Below, piece by piece: positions 33,096-42,193 of a stretch of 64,000 bases of DNA. The translations under genes were made by a program, and so were the position numbers. A model generated the notes under the pieces. It did no database searches and was not told the DNA's origin. It saw only the letters and a program-made list of their open reading frames with translations. Location: NCBI GenBank assembly GCA_023436585.1, contig JAEZIN010000029.1:248001-312000 (forward strand), in the 5' to 3' direction. Positions within the stretch are counted from its first letter, which is position 1. The number at the start of each line of letters is the position of its first letter. Source of the DNA: Bacillota bacterium. Its GTDB lineage: Bacteria > Bacillota > Clostridia > Christensenellales > Aristaeellaceae.

Positions 33096-33988
33096 AAGAG
33101 TTGTATGTAACCTACCAGACCATGGTGGAAGGCGCGCTGGCATCCGCCATCCCACTGGGGGAAACGGTGCCAAATGACAATGAGATACCAAGCCTGTTGG
33201 GCGCGGCCATGCGCTACAGCCTGATGGCGGGGGGCAAGCGGCTTCGGCCCGTGATGCTGCTGGCGGCCTATGCTTTAAAAAAGGAAGATGTGTCTCCGGC
33301 ATTGCCCTATGCCGCGGCGCTGGAGATGATCCACACCTATTCCCTGATCCATGATGACCTGCCGGCCATGGATGACGACGACCTTCGCCGGGGCAAGCCC
33401 ACCTGCCACAGGGTGTACGGGGAGGCCATGGCGATCCTGGCTGGGGACGGGCTCCTCAATATGGCCTATGAAACAATTCTAAAACAAGCTGTAAAGCTCG
33501 CTTCGCCTGAAGCAGTCGCCGCCGCCAACATCATCGCACGCCGTGCGGGCGTCACGGGCATGGTGGCCGGCCAATCCCTGGATGTGTCCATGGAAGGGCA
33601 AAGGCCGGACATCTCGCTGGTGACCTACATCCACCGCCACAAGACCGCGGATATGTTAACCGGGGCTGTGGAGGCCGGGCTTGCACTTGCCGGCGGCACC
33701 CAGGCGGAGCTTAACGCGGTGAGGGATTACGGCTTTCATACTGGCGTGGCCTTTCAGATTGTGGATGACCTGCTGGACATCGAGGGTGAGGAAAAGCTGC
33801 TGGGCAAAAGGACGGGCATGGATGAAAAGCACGGCAAGCTTACCTGGCCCGCCTGCGTGGGGGTTGAAAAAGCGCGGGAGGATGCGCGCCTTCACGTGGA
33901 AGCGGCGGTCAAGGTCTTGTCCGTCTTTGAACAAAAGGGAAACTTTCTTGTATACCTTGCGCAAAGCATGCTTCACCGGGTACAATAA
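33092..33988 (+). CDS. ispA: Polyprenyl (farnesyl/geranyl) diphosphate synthase
   Basis: The 298-residue all-helical enzyme condenses isopentenyl diphosphate with allylic diphosphates. The first Asp-rich motif is DDLPAMDDDD (about residues 86-95) and the second DDLLD (about 226-230). Also seen are LMAGGKRLRPVM and GQSLDVSMEG. Two small residues before the first motif fit a farnesyl-chain product, feeding undecaprenyl and cell-wall synthesis. It begins with GTG overlapping the xseB stop and closes the nusB-ispA operon. Confidence 0.94.
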   Translation: MKELYVTYQTMVEGALASAIPLGETVPNDNEIPSLLGAAMRYSLMAGGKRLRPVMLLAAYALKKEDVSPALPYAAALEMIHTYSLIHDDLPAMDDDDLRRGKPTCHRVYGEAMAILAGDGLLNMAYETILKQAVKLASPEAVAAANIIARRAGVTGMVAGQSLDVSMEGQRPDISLVTYIHRHKTADMLTGAVEAGLALAGGTQAELNAVRDYGFHTGVAFQIVDDLLDIEGEEKLLGKRTGMDEKHGKLTWPACVGVEKAREDARLHVEAAVKVLSVFEQKGNFLVYLAQSMLHRVQ

Positions 33989-34027
33989 GTGCGGTTGCAA
34001 ATGTGTGGATAAGAGGCGGTTGTTTCG

Positions 34028-34477
34028 TTGCATAGCATCGCTGGAGTATTACAGAATCAAATACTGATATGCGCCATGACAGCCTGGTTTGTTGCCCAGG
34101 CGCTGAAGGTGCCCATCTATTACCTGGTGGAGCATGAGCTGAACTGGCGCAGGTGGTTAGGCTCGGGCGGCATGCCCAGTTCCCACAGCGCGCTGGTAGT
34201 CGCGCTGACCGCCATGGTGGGGGCGAGAATGGGCTTTGACACGGCGGTCTTTGCCATCTCCTTTGCCCTGTCCATTATTGTCATGTATGACGCGGCCGGC
34301 GTGCGCAGGGAAACAGGCACCCAGGCCGCCGTTATCAACAAAATACTGCATGACATGCTGGTGGACGGCAAGCACATCACCGAGGAAGAATTGAAGGAAC
34401 TGGTGGGCCATACGCCTCTGGAGGTTTTTGCCGGCGCTTTGCTGGGGCTGATCGTTACCGGACTGTTCCTGATTTGA
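34028..34477 (+). CDS. DUF212 (acid phosphatase/VPO-related) membrane protein
   Basis: The 149-residue product matches the divergent-PAP2 DUF212 family: GSGGMPSSHSALVVALTAMVG, then VMYDAAGVRRETGTQAAVINK and LVGHTPLEVFAGALLGL. The PSSH and GHTP motifs are those of lipid phosphatases, but the catalytic set is incomplete in the family and function is unproven. It has three to four membrane helices and begins at a TTG. It follows ispA by 39 bases, hinting at a lipid-diphosphate role. Confidence 0.85.
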   Translation: MHSIAGVLQNQILICAMTAWFVAQALKVPIYYLVEHELNWRRWLGSGGMPSSHSALVVALTAMVGARMGFDTAVFAISFALSIIVMYDAAGVRRETGTQAAVINKILHDMLVDGKHITEEELKELVGHTPLEVFAGALLGLIVTGLFLI

Positions 34478-34499
34478 TATACGCAAGGAGGAAGAACAA

Positions 34500-35030
34500 A
34501 TGGATCACTTTATGGAAGAGATCGTGGTCAAGAAAAGCAAAGGGCTGGACGAAGTGCTGTATTTCGTTTCGGCGGTGGTGATGGTGATCATGGCGCTGTT
34601 CGCCGTGATGCAGCTTCAGTTTCTGCTGACATCCTTCGACATTTTCTCCGTCATCACGGTCGTCATAAGCGGCGGCACCGCCGTGCTCCTCTTTTTGCGC
34701 AGGGACAGGCTGCGCACGGAGTTTGAGTACACCTTCACCAATGGGGAAATGGATTTTGCCAAGGTGTACAACAACCAAAAGCGCAAAAACCTGGGCACCA
34801 TGCGGGTGAAGAACGTGGAGGCCTTCGGGCCGGTTTCCTCTTCCTCCTTCCAGCGTTACATCTCCATGCCTGGCATCAAAAGGGATCACTGGTTTTTGAA
34901 CCGCGGAGCGGAGCTGTATTACTTCTATTTCGTGAAGGACGGAAACAAGCGCGTCATCATCCTGGAGCCTTCGGCTGAAATGGTGGAAATGATCAAAAAA
35001 TACCTGCAAAGGGGCGCCTATCAGGCATAA
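34500..35030 (+). CDS. DUF6106-like membrane protein
   Basis: The 176-residue protein has two membrane helices (about residues 18-65) and a cytoplasmic sheet domain with RLRTEFEYTFTNGEMDFAKVYNNQKRK and HWFLNRGAELYYFYFVKDGNKRVIILEPS. This pattern is common in clostridial proteins annotated DUF6106, without known function. AAGGAGGAAG precedes the ATG. Its stop codon shares one base with the start of the cysteine desulfurase, so the two are translationally coupled. Confidence 0.8.
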   Translation: MDHFMEEIVVKKSKGLDEVLYFVSAVVMVIMALFAVMQLQFLLTSFDIFSVITVVISGGTAVLLFLRRDRLRTEFEYTFTNGEMDFAKVYNNQKRKNLGTMRVKNVEAFGPVSSSSFQRYISMPGIKRDHWFLNRGAELYYFYFVKDGNKRVIILEPSAEMVEMIKKYLQRGAYQA

Positions 35031-36181
35031 TGGAAGCATATCTGGACAACAGCGCCACCACAAGGCCGTCGCAAACGGTAATTGAAGCCGTTGTGGCAGC
35101 CATGCGGGATGGCTTTTACAACCCCTCCTCCCCCTACGGCCCCGCCCTCCAAGCGGAGAAGCGGATGGATGACTGCCGGGCGCTGCTTCTAAAGCAGCTG
35201 CAGGCAGGACCGGGGGAGGTGATTTTTGCCGCCGGCGGCACGGAAGCGGATAATCTGGCCATTTTAGGCTATCTTTCCACCGTCAAAAAGCCGGGCAAGG
35301 TACTTTTTTCGGCGGTGGAGCATCCGGCCGTAAAGCAAAGCTGCCTGGCGGCGGAACGGATGGGCCATACCCCTGTCGTAATCCCTGTGCTGAAGGACGG
35401 CACGGCGGATTTGGAAGCCTTGCGTACCTTGCTGGATGACAGCGTGCATTTGATTTGCGTAATGCAGGTGAACAACGAAACCGGGGCCATACAGCCGCTG
35501 AAAGAGATTGCCGCGCTCCGGGACAGCCTCTGCCCCAGGGCGGCCATTCATGTGGACGGCGTCCAGGGCTTTTTGCGCGTTCCCCTTTCCATGCAGGCTT
35601 TGAACATACAATCCTATGCCTTAAGCGCCCACAAGCTCCACGGCCCCAAGGGCGTGGGCGCGCTGGTGCTGCAAAAGGGGCATAAGGTAAGCCCCCGGGA
35701 GTTTGGCGGCGGCCAGGAAAAGGGGCTGCGGTCCGGCACGGAAAACACGCCGGGAATAGCGGGGCTGATGGCAGCGGTGGAAAGCTACCCTGCCGGCGCC
35801 GCGAATGCAATGCAAGAATTGAAGACGCGGCTGTATGGGGCGCTGAAGGAAGCTGTCCCCGGCGCCCGGATCAACGGTCCTGATATTTGCAGCCCAGCCG
35901 CTGCGCCGCATATTTTGAACATTTCCCTGCCGCCTGTCCGCTCGGAGACCATGCTTTACGCCCTGGCCGGAGACGGTATCTATGTCAGCATGGGTTCTGC
36001 CTGCTCCTCCCGCAGGCAAAAGATATCGGAAACACTCAAGGCCATGGCTGTGCCGCAAACCGATGCGGAAAGCGCCATCCGGTTTAGTCTGTCTGCATGT
36101 AATACACAGGAGGAAATTGATTACACCGCGGGCAGAGTAAAGGAGCATTATCAGCAATTGTCCAGATATCAAAGGCGTTGA
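35030..36181 (+). CDS. Cysteine desulfurase (NifS/IscS type)
   Basis: The 383-residue PLP enzyme takes sulfur from cysteine onto its own active-site Cys. It begins MEAYLDNSATTRPSQTVI. The PLP-binding Lys is K202 in SAHKLHGPKG and the reactive Cys is C325 in GSACSSRRQK, in a long flexible loop as in group I enzymes. The thiI gene lies ~630 bases downstream, so sulfur for 4-thiouridine and thiamine is the likely role, as for NifZ/IscS-ThiI pairs. It is coupled to the gene before it. Confidence 0.93.
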   Translation: MEAYLDNSATTRPSQTVIEAVVAAMRDGFYNPSSPYGPALQAEKRMDDCRALLLKQLQAGPGEVIFAAGGTEADNLAILGYLSTVKKPGKVLFSAVEHPAVKQSCLAAERMGHTPVVIPVLKDGTADLEALRTLLDDSVHLICVMQVNNETGAIQPLKEIAALRDSLCPRAAIHVDGVQGFLRVPLSMQALNIQSYALSAHKLHGPKGVGALVLQKGHKVSPREFGGGQEKGLRSGTENTPGIAGLMAAVESYPAGAANAMQELKTRLYGALKEAVPGARINGPDICSPAAAPHILNISLPPVRSETMLYALAGDGIYVSMGSACSSRRQKISETLKAMAVPQTDAESAIRFSLSACNTQEEIDYTAGRVKEHYQQLSRYQRR

Positions 36182-36236
36182 TGCGGTTGCAAGTTCTTCC
36201 ATATTCAAACAGGTCCGGACTGATGGAGGATGTGGT

Positions 36237-36473
36237 ATGTATAGTACAGCATATATCATCGGATCCGTATTGGTCTTCTTTCTGGATATCGTTCCCTCTT
36301 CCAAGCTAAATGAAAGCACAACGTTGCAGATAGTTAGATTTGACAAGCGTGACAAGCGCTACAAGGTACAAAATGTACTGAACAAGATCATTTTGGTTTG
36401 CGGAAAAATCAATCTTGGTGTCTGCGCTTTGCTTCTTCTGCTCAAATGCATGGGAGTTATCCCCTGGTGGTGA
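36237..36473 (+). CDS. Small membrane protein (hypothetical)
   Basis: This 78-residue frame has two hydrophobic segments (YIIGSVLVFFLDIVP and ILVCGKINLGVCALLLLLKCMGVI) and a basic centre. TGGAGGATGTGG lies just before its ATG, which supports translation. I do not recognise a family. It lies between the cysteine desulfurase and the thiI relic. It could be a real small protein or a chance frame. Confidence 0.45.
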   Translation: MYSTAYIIGSVLVFFLDIVPSSKLNESTTLQIVRFDKRDKRYKVQNVLNKIILVCGKINLGVCALLLLLKCMGVIPWW

Positions 36474-36494
36474 TCTTACGAAGTTGTATAAGGG

Positions 36495-36586
36495 AAAGGT
36501 AGATTTATTCAACGTGAGGTATTACCTGTCCGCTTTGGTGAAATTTATTTAAAAGGCTTGAACCATCCCTGTTTTCTGCGTATGCT
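36495..36586 (+). pseudogene. Decayed 5' fragment of thiI
   Basis: From 36513 the bases encode REVLPVRFGEIYLKGLNHP then CFLRML, matching REVLLVRFGEIYLKGLNRP and YFLRML of the intact ThiI at 36807. Most nucleotide differences are at third codon positions. Similarity includes the ribosome-binding region (AAAGG, GATTT) but the ATG has changed to CAA. After 36586 the sequence passes straight into repeat B. It is a remnant, not a gene. Confidence 0.85.
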
Positions 36587-36753
36587 TCCGAAGGTTTCCA
36601 AAGGCTCCAGAGCCTAGCCGCCGCCAGTGGCGGCACTAGGTTAGGCGTAGGAGGCTTGCGAAAAGGAGCAGTGCAAGCGTTAGCGCAGCAATGCGACTAT
36701 TGAGCAAGCTGGACCGATCGAAAAGCCCTTTGGTTGCGTCCGCAGGCGCGAAA
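36584..36753 (-). repeat. Repeat B copy 4 interrupted by core C copy 3
   Basis: On the minus strand the host reads CGCGCCTGCGGACGCA, CCAAAGGGCTTTT, then core C (36603-36714), then CCTTTGGAAACCTTCGGAAGC. In core C, GCTTGC pairs with GCAAGC, CCTAG with CTAGG, and CCGCC-ACT-GGCGG forms the apical hairpin. The paired bases differ from those of the other copies. It separates the thiI relic from thiI. Confidence 0.85.
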
Positions 36754-36806
36754 TCCTAAATATCTGGCACAGCAAGTTCTATTAGTTTTTAAAGGGGATT
36801 TGTATC

Positions 36807-37949
36807 ATGCGTGAGGTGCTCCTGGTCCGCTTTGGCGAAATTTACTTGAAAGGCCTGAACCGGCCTTATTTTCTGCGAATGCTGGTGGACAGGGTCAAGG
36901 CGTCTGTCCGGGGAATGGGCGGAACCGTATGGCTCAATGACAGCCGCGTGTTCGTTAGCGGCGCGGACATGAACGAGTGCATCCGCAGGGTCACCAAGGT
37001 GTTCGGCGTGCATTCCGTGTGCCCCGCCATTGAGATGGAGAAGGCCGACTTTGACGCGGTCTGCGCCGCCGCTGTGGATGTTATGAAGGATATCAAGGGC
37101 ACCTTCAAGGTGACCGCCCGCCGCTCCGACAAACGCTATTTTTTGGACTCCCCGGAAATCAACATCCGCATGGGGGAGTATATTTTAAATAGGCTGCCGG
37201 GCCTTACGGTGGATGTGCATACCCCGGAGCATGTGCTGAACGTAGAAATAAGGGACATGGCCTACCTGTACGCCAAGACCATCCCCGCGGCCGGCGGCAT
37301 GCCGGTGGGTACCAATGGCCGGGCCACGCTTTTATTGTCCGGCGGCATCGACAGCCCCGTGGCCGGCTACATGATCGCCAAGCGGGGCGTAACGGTGAGT
37401 GCCGTGCATTTCCATTCCTTCCCCTATACCAGCGACCGGGCGAAGGAAAAGGTGCTGTCTTTGGCCCGCATCCTTTCCGAAAGCTTGTGCGGAGTTCGCG
37501 TGCATGTGGTGCCCTTCACCCGCATACAGATGGAGATTCACGAAAAATGCCCCGAGGAGTATACCACCCTCATCATGCGCAGGTACATGATGCGCATTGC
37601 CGAGCGCATCGCCAAGGCGGAGCATTCCCATGGCCTAATCACCGGCGAGAGCATCGGCCAGGTGGCCAGCCAGACCATGCAGGCGCTCCAGTGCACGGAT
37701 GAAGTGGTGTCGCTGCCTGTTTTTAGGCCGCTGATCGGGTTTGACAAGCAGGAGATCATTGACGTGGCCAGGAAAATCGGCACGTTTGAAACATCGTCCC
37801 TGCCGTATGAGGACTGCTGCACTGTGTTTACGCCACGCCATCCCGCCACCAAGCCCAGAAAAGAAAAAATCCTGGAAGGGGAGGCGCTGCTTAATAGCGA
37901 GGCCCTCATCCAGGATGCGTTGGATCATATAGAAGTTGTGGATGTGTGA
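36807..37949 (+). CDS. thiI: tRNA 4-thiouridine synthase ThiI
   Basis: The 380-residue protein uses ATP and persulfide sulfur to make 4-thiouridine at position 8 of tRNA and may supply sulfur for thiamine. It has an N-terminal ferredoxin-like domain, a THUMP domain (to about residue 165) and the PP-loop ATPase domain with LLSGGIDSPVAGYM near 176. The C-terminal rhodanese domain of E. coli ThiI is absent, as is usual in Bacillota. AAAGGGGATT precedes the ATG. A relic of its 5' end lies just upstream. Confidence 0.96.
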   Translation: MREVLLVRFGEIYLKGLNRPYFLRMLVDRVKASVRGMGGTVWLNDSRVFVSGADMNECIRRVTKVFGVHSVCPAIEMEKADFDAVCAAAVDVMKDIKGTFKVTARRSDKRYFLDSPEINIRMGEYILNRLPGLTVDVHTPEHVLNVEIRDMAYLYAKTIPAAGGMPVGTNGRATLLLSGGIDSPVAGYMIAKRGVTVSAVHFHSFPYTSDRAKEKVLSLARILSESLCGVRVHVVPFTRIQMEIHEKCPEEYTTLIMRRYMMRIAERIAKAEHSHGLITGESIGQVASQTMQALQCTDEVVSLPVFRPLIGFDKQEIIDVARKIGTFETSSLPYEDCCTVFTPRHPATKPRKEKILEGEALLNSEALIQDALDHIEVVDV

Positions 37950-37975
37950 TGTTCAATGCTAGTTACGAAGAAGGA

Positions 37976-38041
37976 TTTCGCGCTTTCGAGCGCGACCAAA
38001 GGGCTTTCCGATCGGCTTTGGAAACCTTCGGACGCCATCTC
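37976..38041 (+). repeat. Interspersed repeat B, copy 5
   Basis: Hairpin 1 CGCGCT-TTC-GAGCGCG, CC, then AAAGGGCTTTCCGATCGG with CTTTGG, and the tail AAACCTTCGGACGCCATC. Hairpin 2 is shortened on its right side. It starts 26 bases after the thiI stop. Confidence 0.85.
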
Positions 38042-38101
38042 CAATTAAGTATCTAGTTCTATAAAATCGATGTTATTTGAGTGTTTTTATGTATCTCTTC
38101 A

Positions 38102-38271
38102 ATATGGGGATTGCAAAGGGGCTGTGTTCCAGCTGGCTTAATAGTCGCGCTGCTGCGCTGCCGCTTGCATCACTCCTTTTCGCCAGCCTCCTCCGCCTCG
38201 CTTCATCCGCCACAGGCGGCGCTTCGGCTACGGAGCCTTTGCCGAGGTGCAGGGGCAGAGCCCCTGCTACA
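38102..38271 (+). repeat. Repeat F copy 2 interrupted by core C copy 4
   Basis: The host F element reads on the minus strand from the bofA stop: GCAGGGGC-TCT-GCCCCTGC, ACCTCGG, then CAAAGG; its partner CCTTTGC lies at the far end (38112 region). Core C (38122-38236, plus orientation) fills the loop. CTGGC pairs with GCCAG, and CCGCC-ACA-GGCGG is the apical hairpin. The first F hairpin touches the bofA stop codon. Confidence 0.8.
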
Positions 38272-38524
38272 TGACTCGCAGTATCAGCAGCAGTCCCAGG
38301 CCAGGCACGCCCAGCATGCCGGTGACGATGGCTGTCAGAGGGTTCAGCCCGATGGCCAGGTCAAAAGGGGCGGCCAGCAGGTTCCACACCATCAGTACGC
38401 CGACGCCCAGTAAGCCGCGTTCCAGCAGCTTCCAGGCCGGCTTGTAAGGTTCCACATGGACGCCCGCTATGTAAATAAGGATCAATAGCCCGGCATAAAA
38501 GGCAATCAGTATCATTTTTTCCAT
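38267..38524 (-). CDS. bofA: BofA-family pro-sigma-K processing regulator
   Basis: The 85-residue membrane protein matches BofA, which holds the SpoIVFB protease inactive in the outer forespore membrane and so times sigma-K activation. It has two hydrophobic segments; the C-terminal one (LVWNLLAAPFDLAIGLNPLTAIVTGMLGVPGLGLLLIL) is the family signature. AAAAGGGGG precedes the ATG at 38524; a longer frame to 38725 runs into the cggR promoter. It is divergent from cggR and is a second sporulation marker in the window. Confidence 0.88.
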   Translation of the reverse strand: MEKMILIAFYAGLLILIYIAGVHVEPYKPAWKLLERGLLGVGVLMVWNLLAAPFDLAIGLNPLTAIVTGMLGVPGLGLLLILRVM

Positions 38525-38608
38525 GGCGGCGCCCCCTTTTGGCACATTGTATGCGCGCAAGGACAGAAAGAAAACAACTTTCCGTACGCACATTTTTCTT
38601 ACCGGGGC

Positions 38609-38666
38609 TTGCGGATTTGCCCCGGCTGATGTATACTTTTGTGGGACGAAAATGGTCAAGTGGGAC
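38609..38666 (+). promoter_or_regulatory. cggR promoter and CggR operator
   Basis: TTGCGG (38609-38614), 17 bases, TATACT (38632-38637) form the promoter. Immediately downstream, TGGGAC (38642-38647), six bases, GGTC (38654-38657), three bases, TGGGAC (38661-38666) repeat the known CggR operator arrangement of direct GGGAC/GTC half-sites. CggR bound here would block its own operon, and fructose 1,6-bisphosphate would release it. Confidence 0.85.
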
Positions 38667-38692
38667 ATTTTAAGCCCGCCGGAGGGGAAGGT

Positions 38693-39718
38693 ATGCAGGA
38701 GGATTTTCTGAACCTGATGCAGCATCTTGCCCCCGATCTGGCCCGGGAAATGGGCCTTCGGGCGCTGGTGCTGGAGCGCATCGCCGTCCTGCAGCCGGTG
38801 GGGCGCAGACAGCTGGCCGCACGGCTGAACCTGCCGGAGCGGGAGATACGCACGGTGGCTTCGGTGCTCAAAGAGGAAGGATTTATAGACCTGGACGCGG
38901 CGGGGATGACGCTGACGCCGTCGGCGGAGGCCGTTTTGCCCGGCGCCCGGGAGTTCAGCAGGGCCATGCGGGGCCTGACCGCGCTGGAGACCACCTTGTC
39001 CGGGCTTTTAAACGTGCCTCGCGTATTCGTGGCGGCGGGGAACGCGGATGAGGAAAATCATGTGCTTCATGATGTGGGCCGCATGGCGGCACAGCGGCTG
39101 CGCAGTATCCTGCAAAGCGGCGATACCCTGGCGGTGACCGGGGGCGGCACCATGGCTGAGGTGGCCCGCAATATGCAGCCGTCCTCCCCCATGAACGTAA
39201 TGGTGGTTCCGGCCAGGGGCGGCATGGGCCGCACGGTGGAAACCCAGGCGAATACCCTGGCGGCTGAAATCGCCAGGAAGCTTGGCGGGCATCACCGGCT
39301 GATCCACCTTCCCGACCATATGGACGCGGCGGCCATGCAGGAAATGCTCAAGCTGCCGGAGATACGCGAAACCATAGAGCTTTTACAGCGGGCGGATGTG
39401 ATCCTGCACGGCATCGGCCGGGCCGATGAAATGGCCAAGCACCGGCATCTGCCGGTGAGCCTCACCAGAAAGCTCCTGTCCGAAGGCGCGGTGGCGGAAG
39501 CCTTTGGATATTACTTTGACCGCGAGGGAAACTGTTTGTATACGGCTTCCAGCGTGGGCGTCGACCTGGGGCGCTTAAAGCCCAACTGCCTGATGATTGC
39601 CGTGGCGGCGGGCGAGAAAAAGGCCGAATCCATGATCGCGGTGCTGCGCCATTACCGACACGAAATGCTGGTCACCGACGAAGGCGCCGCCAGGCAGATT
39701 ATCGCCCTGCTGTCTTAA
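38693..39718 (+). CDS. cggR: Central glycolytic genes regulator CggR (SorC family)
   Basis: The 341-residue repressor has an N-terminal winged-helix domain (VGRRQLAARLNLPEREIRTVASVLKEEGFI) and a SorC-type sugar-phosphate domain with LAVTGGGTMAEVARNM, VVPARGGMGRTVETQANTLAAEIARKLGG and VILHGIGRADEMAKHR. In Bacillus it represses gapA-pgk-tpiA-pgm-eno and is induced by fructose 1,6-bisphosphate. Here pgk follows directly. GGAGGGGAAGG precedes the ATG at 38693; the longer frame from 38639 would start inside the operator. Confidence 0.93.
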   Translation: MQEDFLNLMQHLAPDLAREMGLRALVLERIAVLQPVGRRQLAARLNLPEREIRTVASVLKEEGFIDLDAAGMTLTPSAEAVLPGAREFSRAMRGLTALETTLSGLLNVPRVFVAAGNADEENHVLHDVGRMAAQRLRSILQSGDTLAVTGGGTMAEVARNMQPSSPMNVMVVPARGGMGRTVETQANTLAAEIARKLGGHHRLIHLPDHMDAAAMQEMLKLPEIRETIELLQRADVILHGIGRADEMAKHRHLPVSLTRKLLSEGAVAEAFGYYFDREGNCLYTASSVGVDLGRLKPNCLMIAVAAGEKKAESMIAVLRHYRHEMLVTDEGAARQIIALLS

Positions 39719-39732
39719 GCAAGTTACGGAAG

Positions 39733-39789
39733 TGCATGCCCATAGATGGGTAGGAAAGCCCTGGTCGCGCACGCAGGCGCGAAACTCCA
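39733..39789 (-). repeat. Interspersed repeat B, copy 6 (partial)
   Basis: On the minus strand CGCGCC-TGCG-TGCGCG and CCAGGGCTTTCCTACCC are present, then CATCTATGGGCATGC replaces the right half. It looks like a copy whose right end, or whose core C insert, has been lost. It lies between cggR and pgk. Confidence 0.65.
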
Positions 39790-39866
39790 ATTACCGATTG
39801 CACGCCCTTTATGGGATGGCAATACAACACCGATTACCAAATTTTTTTGCATAAGGAGTGTGTACC

Positions 39867-41051
39867 ATGGCAAAGAAGACCATCGAGGACATCCAGGTCT
39901 CCGGAAAGTCGGTGCTCGTCCGCTGCGACTTCAACGTTCCCTTGGATGAAAACAATATCATTACCGACGAAACGCGCATCCGCGGCGCGCTGCCCACCAT
40001 CAAATACCTTCTGCAGCACGGTGCCAAAGTCATTCTTTGCTCTCACCTGGGCCGGCCCAAGGGCGGCTTTGACATGAAATACTCCTTGAAGCCCGTGGCG
40101 AACCGCCTTTCCCAACTGCTGGGCAAGGAAGTCAAGCTGGCTTCCGACGTCATCGGCCCCTCCGCCAAGGAACTGGCAGCCGCCCTCAAGGACGGCGAAG
40201 CCATGATGCTGGAGAATGTCCGCTTCCACAAGGAAGAGGAAAAGAATGATCCCGAGTTCGCCAAGGCGCTGGCGTCTCTGGCGGAAATTTATGTGAACGA
40301 TGCCTTCGGCACCGCGCACCGCGCCCATGCCTCCACCGAGGGCGTGGCCCACTACCTGCCCGCCGTGGCCGGCTACCTGATCGGCAAGGAACTGAACATC
40401 ATGGGCAAGGCCCTGGAAAACCCGGAGCGGCCCTTTGTGGCGATTCTGGGCGGCGCCAAGGTTTCCGATAAAATCGGTGTCATCAACAACCTGCTGGATA
40501 AGGTGGATGTGTTGATCATCGGCGGCGGCATGTCCTACACCTTCCAAAAGGCCCTGGGCGGCCACATCGGCAAATCCCTGCTGGAAGCCGACAAGGTGGA
40601 ATTGGCCAAGGAATTGATGGAAAAGGCCAAGCAAAAGGGCGTCAAGCTCCTGCTGCCCGTGGACAACGAGGCCGGCGACAGCTTCTCCAACGACGCGCTT
40701 CGCATCACCGTTCATTCCAAGGAAATCCCCGACGGCTTCGAGGGCATGGACATTGGCCCCAAGACGCAGATCATTTTCGCCAACGAAATCGCGCAGGCCA
40801 AGACCGTTATCTGGAACGGCCCCGTGGGCGTGTTCGAGTTTGAAAACTTCGCCAACGGCACCAGGGAAATTGCCCGGGCCATGGCCGATTGCGGCGGCGT
40901 AACCATTATCGGCGGCGGCGACAGCGCGGCGGCCGTGGAGCAGATGGGCTTCGCCAACAAAATGACCCACGTGTCCACCGGCGGCGGCGCCTCCCTGGAA
41001 TACCTGGAGGGCAAGGAACTGCCCGGCGTGGTGGCACTGAACGACAAATAA
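39867..41051 (+). CDS. pgk: Phosphoglycerate kinase
   Basis: The 394-residue glycolytic enzyme makes ATP and 3-phosphoglycerate from 1,3-bisphosphoglycerate. It shows VRCDFNVPLDENNIITDETRIRGALPTI, LCSHLGRPKG, the hinge region and the nucleotide site VAILGGAKVSDKIGVI and GGGDSAAAVEQMG. ATAAGGAGTGTG precedes the ATG at 39867. It lies in the CggR-controlled unit; repeat F starts directly at its stop codon. Confidence 0.98.
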   Translation: MAKKTIEDIQVSGKSVLVRCDFNVPLDENNIITDETRIRGALPTIKYLLQHGAKVILCSHLGRPKGGFDMKYSLKPVANRLSQLLGKEVKLASDVIGPSAKELAAALKDGEAMMLENVRFHKEEEKNDPEFAKALASLAEIYVNDAFGTAHRAHASTEGVAHYLPAVAGYLIGKELNIMGKALENPERPFVAILGGAKVSDKIGVINNLLDKVDVLIIGGGMSYTFQKALGGHIGKSLLEADKVELAKELMEKAKQKGVKLLLPVDNEAGDSFSNDALRITVHSKEIPDGFEGMDIGPKTQIIFANEIAQAKTVIWNGPVGVFEFENFANGTREIARAMADCGGVTIIGGGDSAAAVEQMGFANKMTHVSTGGGASLEYLEGKELPGVVALNDK

Positions 41052-41112
41052 CCAGGGGCTCTGCCCCTGGACCTCGCCCAAGGGATACATCCCTTGGGAA
41101 TCCCAGGTTTGG
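41051..41112 (+). repeat. Interspersed repeat F, copy 3 (uninterrupted)
   Basis: Directly after the pgk TAA come CCAGGGGC-TCT-GCCCCTGG, ACCTCG, CCCAAGGGAT-ACAT-CCCTTGGG and AATCCCAGG. A further AGGCAG..CTGCCT hairpin follows at 41121-41147. Stems differ from the aspS copy in paired positions. Confidence 0.85.
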
Positions 41113-41227
41113 GTATATATAGGCAGGGGGTATATACCCTCTGCCTGTATCTATGAGAATGGGTTATATTTTTTTAGGTGCAATGTGAACGCGATTGAGT
41201 TCTGGGAGGGTAAAATCAATCTTCGCC

Positions 41228-41288
41228 TCCGAAGGTTTCCAAAGGGCGACCGGAAAGCCATTTGGTCGCTCCCGCGGGAGCGAAACCT
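41228..41288 (-). repeat. Interspersed repeat B, copy 7
   Basis: On the minus strand hairpin 1 is CGCTCC-CGCG-GGAGCG, a different but paired stem, followed by CC, AAATGGCTTTCCGGTCGCC with CTTTGG, and AAACCTTCGGAGGC. It lies about 50 bases before tpiA. Confidence 0.85.
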
Positions 41289-41339
41289 TAAAACCTGCAA
41301 ATCATGCAATTGATGTAAAGAAAGAAAGTGGTATCAGTT

Positions 41340-42092
<753 letters not shown>

Positions 42093-42123
42093 GCGATTTA
42101 TAGTAGGGGCACCAATAAAAGGA

Positions 42124-42170
42124 GGCTCCGAAGGTCCAGGGCGATCGGAAAGCCCTGGTCGCACCCGCAA
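42124..42170 (-). repeat. Interspersed repeat B, copy 8
   Basis: On the minus strand a shortened hairpin 1 (TGCGGGTGCG) is followed by CCAGGGC, TTTCCGATC, GCCCTGG and ACCTTCGGAGCC. Hairpin 2 here is CCAGGGC/GCCCTGG instead of CCAAAGGGC/GCCCTTTGG, a clear compensated difference. It lies between tpiA and gpmI. Confidence 0.8.
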
Positions 42171-42193
42171 ACCAAAGGAAAGGATTTTAATCC

